Positions 63,147 through 64,000 of a stretch of DNA of 64,000 bases are shown piece after piece. A model generated the notes under the pieces. That model made no database searches. It worked only from the letters and a program-made list of their open reading frames with translations, and had not been told where the DNA came from. The position numbers and the translations under genes were made by a program. The first letter of the stretch is position 1. Each line of letters starts with the position of its first letter. This DNA is from Leptospirales bacterium (GTDB lineage: Bacteria; Spirochaetota; Leptospiria; Leptospirales; Leptonemataceae). The stretch spans positions 51,750-115,749 of the forward strand of contig JAIBBM010000007.1 of assembly GCA_019694685.1 (NCBI GenBank). The letters are read 5' to 3'.

Positions 63147-64000
63147 TCAATCCACGCGAAAGCGGTGAATTTCCATAAGCTCAGTCTGCACCGTTCCCAC
63201 ACGAACAAACTCTTTATCCCAGATTGGATCCAGGGCACTGCCCGAGGTGATCTTTCCCTGCGCGCTCTGCTGCCAGGCGAATTTCAAAACGGGGACAAAT
63301 ACAGATATGGTTTTACCTTTGAGATGTTTGTGGGCTGCGGCAGAGAATGCCCTCACGTCTTCTGCGTAAAAACTTGCATGGCCAAAGTATTCCGGTCCCT
63401 GGTAGTGAAGAAGAGCTGCCCCCGGGAAAGCCCAGACATCTGTATCAAACCGTTTGAAATCAGAGATATATTGCTTTTGCTGCCTGCATGCAATCTTTCG
63501 AAAATTCGCACCTACTACTGTGAATGCGATCGGCAGGAGTAAAAGTGAAGCCATCACTCTGGTTTTCGCTTTCGAAAGGTTTACTTTCTTCTGTACGGAG
63601 GAGAGTATGAGGAATCCTGGAAAAAAGGAGAGCACCAGGTATCTAGGGCCCCAGTTCAGTGCCCCATCCCCCGGAGCGGCCACGCTCATTACGAAGATGA
63701 ACAGGACGATCGCTCCGTGTAGTATCCGTTCTGCCGGAGTCAATAGTTCTCGGAAGCTCTTCTTGAAGAGCGCGACTAGAAGCACGACCAGTGCCGGCAA
63801 ATAGAGCAGGAAACCGATTTGCATTTTGCCGGCCACAAGCATCGTGATCGCCTGGGTCATCTTCATTTGCCACCCGGTCCAGAACAGTCCCGAGTTTGCA
63901 ATCATCCTGGGGCCGAGCAGGATTCCATAACGAAGTTGATTAAATAGAATGAATAAACCGAGTCCTGCCGCCGCGCCGATGGCGAAAGGCAGGATGGGAA
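63147..64000 (-). CDS. Polytopic membrane protein, N-terminus beyond window
   Basis: The frame is open from the stop at 63147 to the right edge, so the start lies outside. The visible 283 residues begin with hydrophobic segments (PILPFAIGAAAGLG) and contain at least four membrane helices before a soluble C-terminal domain (about last 110 residues). The pattern of a polytopic membrane part followed by a periplasmic tail is seen in glycosyltransferases of the GT39/PMT type and in O-antigen-related proteins, but no catalytic motif is in the visible part. Function unknown. Confidence 0.65.
   Translation of the reverse strand, partial: PILPFAIGAAAGLGLFILFNQLRYGILLGPRMIANSGLFWTGWQMKMTQAITMLVAGKMQIGFLLYLPALVVLLVALFKKSFRELLTPAERILHGAIVLFIFVMSVAAPGDGALNWGPRYLVLSFFPGFLILSSVQKKVNLSKAKTRVMASLLLLPIAFTVVGANFRKIACRQQKQYISDFKRFDTDVWAFPGAALLHYQGPEYFGHASFYAEDVRAFSAAAHKHLKGKTISVFVPVLKFAWQQSAQGKITSGSALDPIWDKEFVRVGTVQTELMEIHRFRVD

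Overview
The window reads as ordinary, gene-dense chromosome from a spirochaete of the Leptospirales, most likely a Leptonema- or Turneriella-like member rather than Leptospira itself. The basis is inference from content: a didermic cell (kdsB, LolA-like carrier, OmpA/PD40 lipoprotein, beta-barrel protein, several lipoboxes), a fatty-acid-based metabolism (acyl-CoA ligase, acyl-CoA dehydrogenase, EtfAB, 2,4-dienoyl-CoA reductase, carboxylase beta subunit), PPi-type phosphofructokinase, several large proteins of no recognised family, and a BLUF-coupled adenylyl cyclase of the kind described from Leptonema illini (LiPAC) and Turneriella parva (TpPAC). I see no tRNA, rRNA, CRISPR array, insertion sequence, integrase or phage gene.

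Layout. 1-7.9 kb: leftward lipoprotein (cut by the window edge), beta-barrel protein, truA and a DUF2225 protein; a rightward secreted protein with a clear terminator; then leftward kdsB plus an unknown gene and a compact queE-queD-queC operon for 7-deazaguanine synthesis. 7.9-11.8 kb: rightward sensor kinase, a small unknown gene, and a large GpsA-PlsB-type fusion enzyme for the first steps of phospholipid synthesis. 11.9 kb: a small gene with good expression signals but a broken frame. 12.1-16.9 kb: leftward operon of an XPB-N-like winged-helix protein, lipoprotein, AI-2E-type permease and xseA. 17-21 kb: rightward signal peptidase I, class B PBP with PASTA, thioredoxin-TPR, Crp/Fnr regulator. 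21-26 kb: TMEM43-like protein, lon, and htrA behind a good sigma70 promoter. 26-33.3 kb: rightward lipid-catabolism block (carboxylase beta, FadH, ThDP lyase, acyl-CoA ligase).

33.3-35.3 kb is the most striking segment: a CarH/LitR-type MerR regulator with a cobalamin-binding domain is divergent from a BLUF-adenylyl cyclase. The 96-base gap holds an 11-bp-arm inverted repeat whose two arms each contain a potential -35 hexamer, so one operator could govern both genes. Green/blue light sensing through adenosylcobalamin and blue-light cAMP synthesis would then be linked.

35.4-50 kb: CDF exporter; a leftward six-gene run (unknown 597-residue protein, prmA, STAS protein, AdoHcyase-like protein, DUF2339-DUF3999 fusion, MORN protein); nucleotidyltransferase and metallophosphoesterase; GNAT and PrsW protease; hotdog and SRPBCC proteins. 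50-64 kb: OmpA/PD40 lipoprotein divergent from a PilZ membrane protein; a leftward etfB-etfA-lolA-unknown-pfp operon; acyl-CoA dehydrogenase; a degenerate kinase-ATPase-like protein; an alpha/beta hydrolase; two small proteins; and a membrane protein cut by the right edge.
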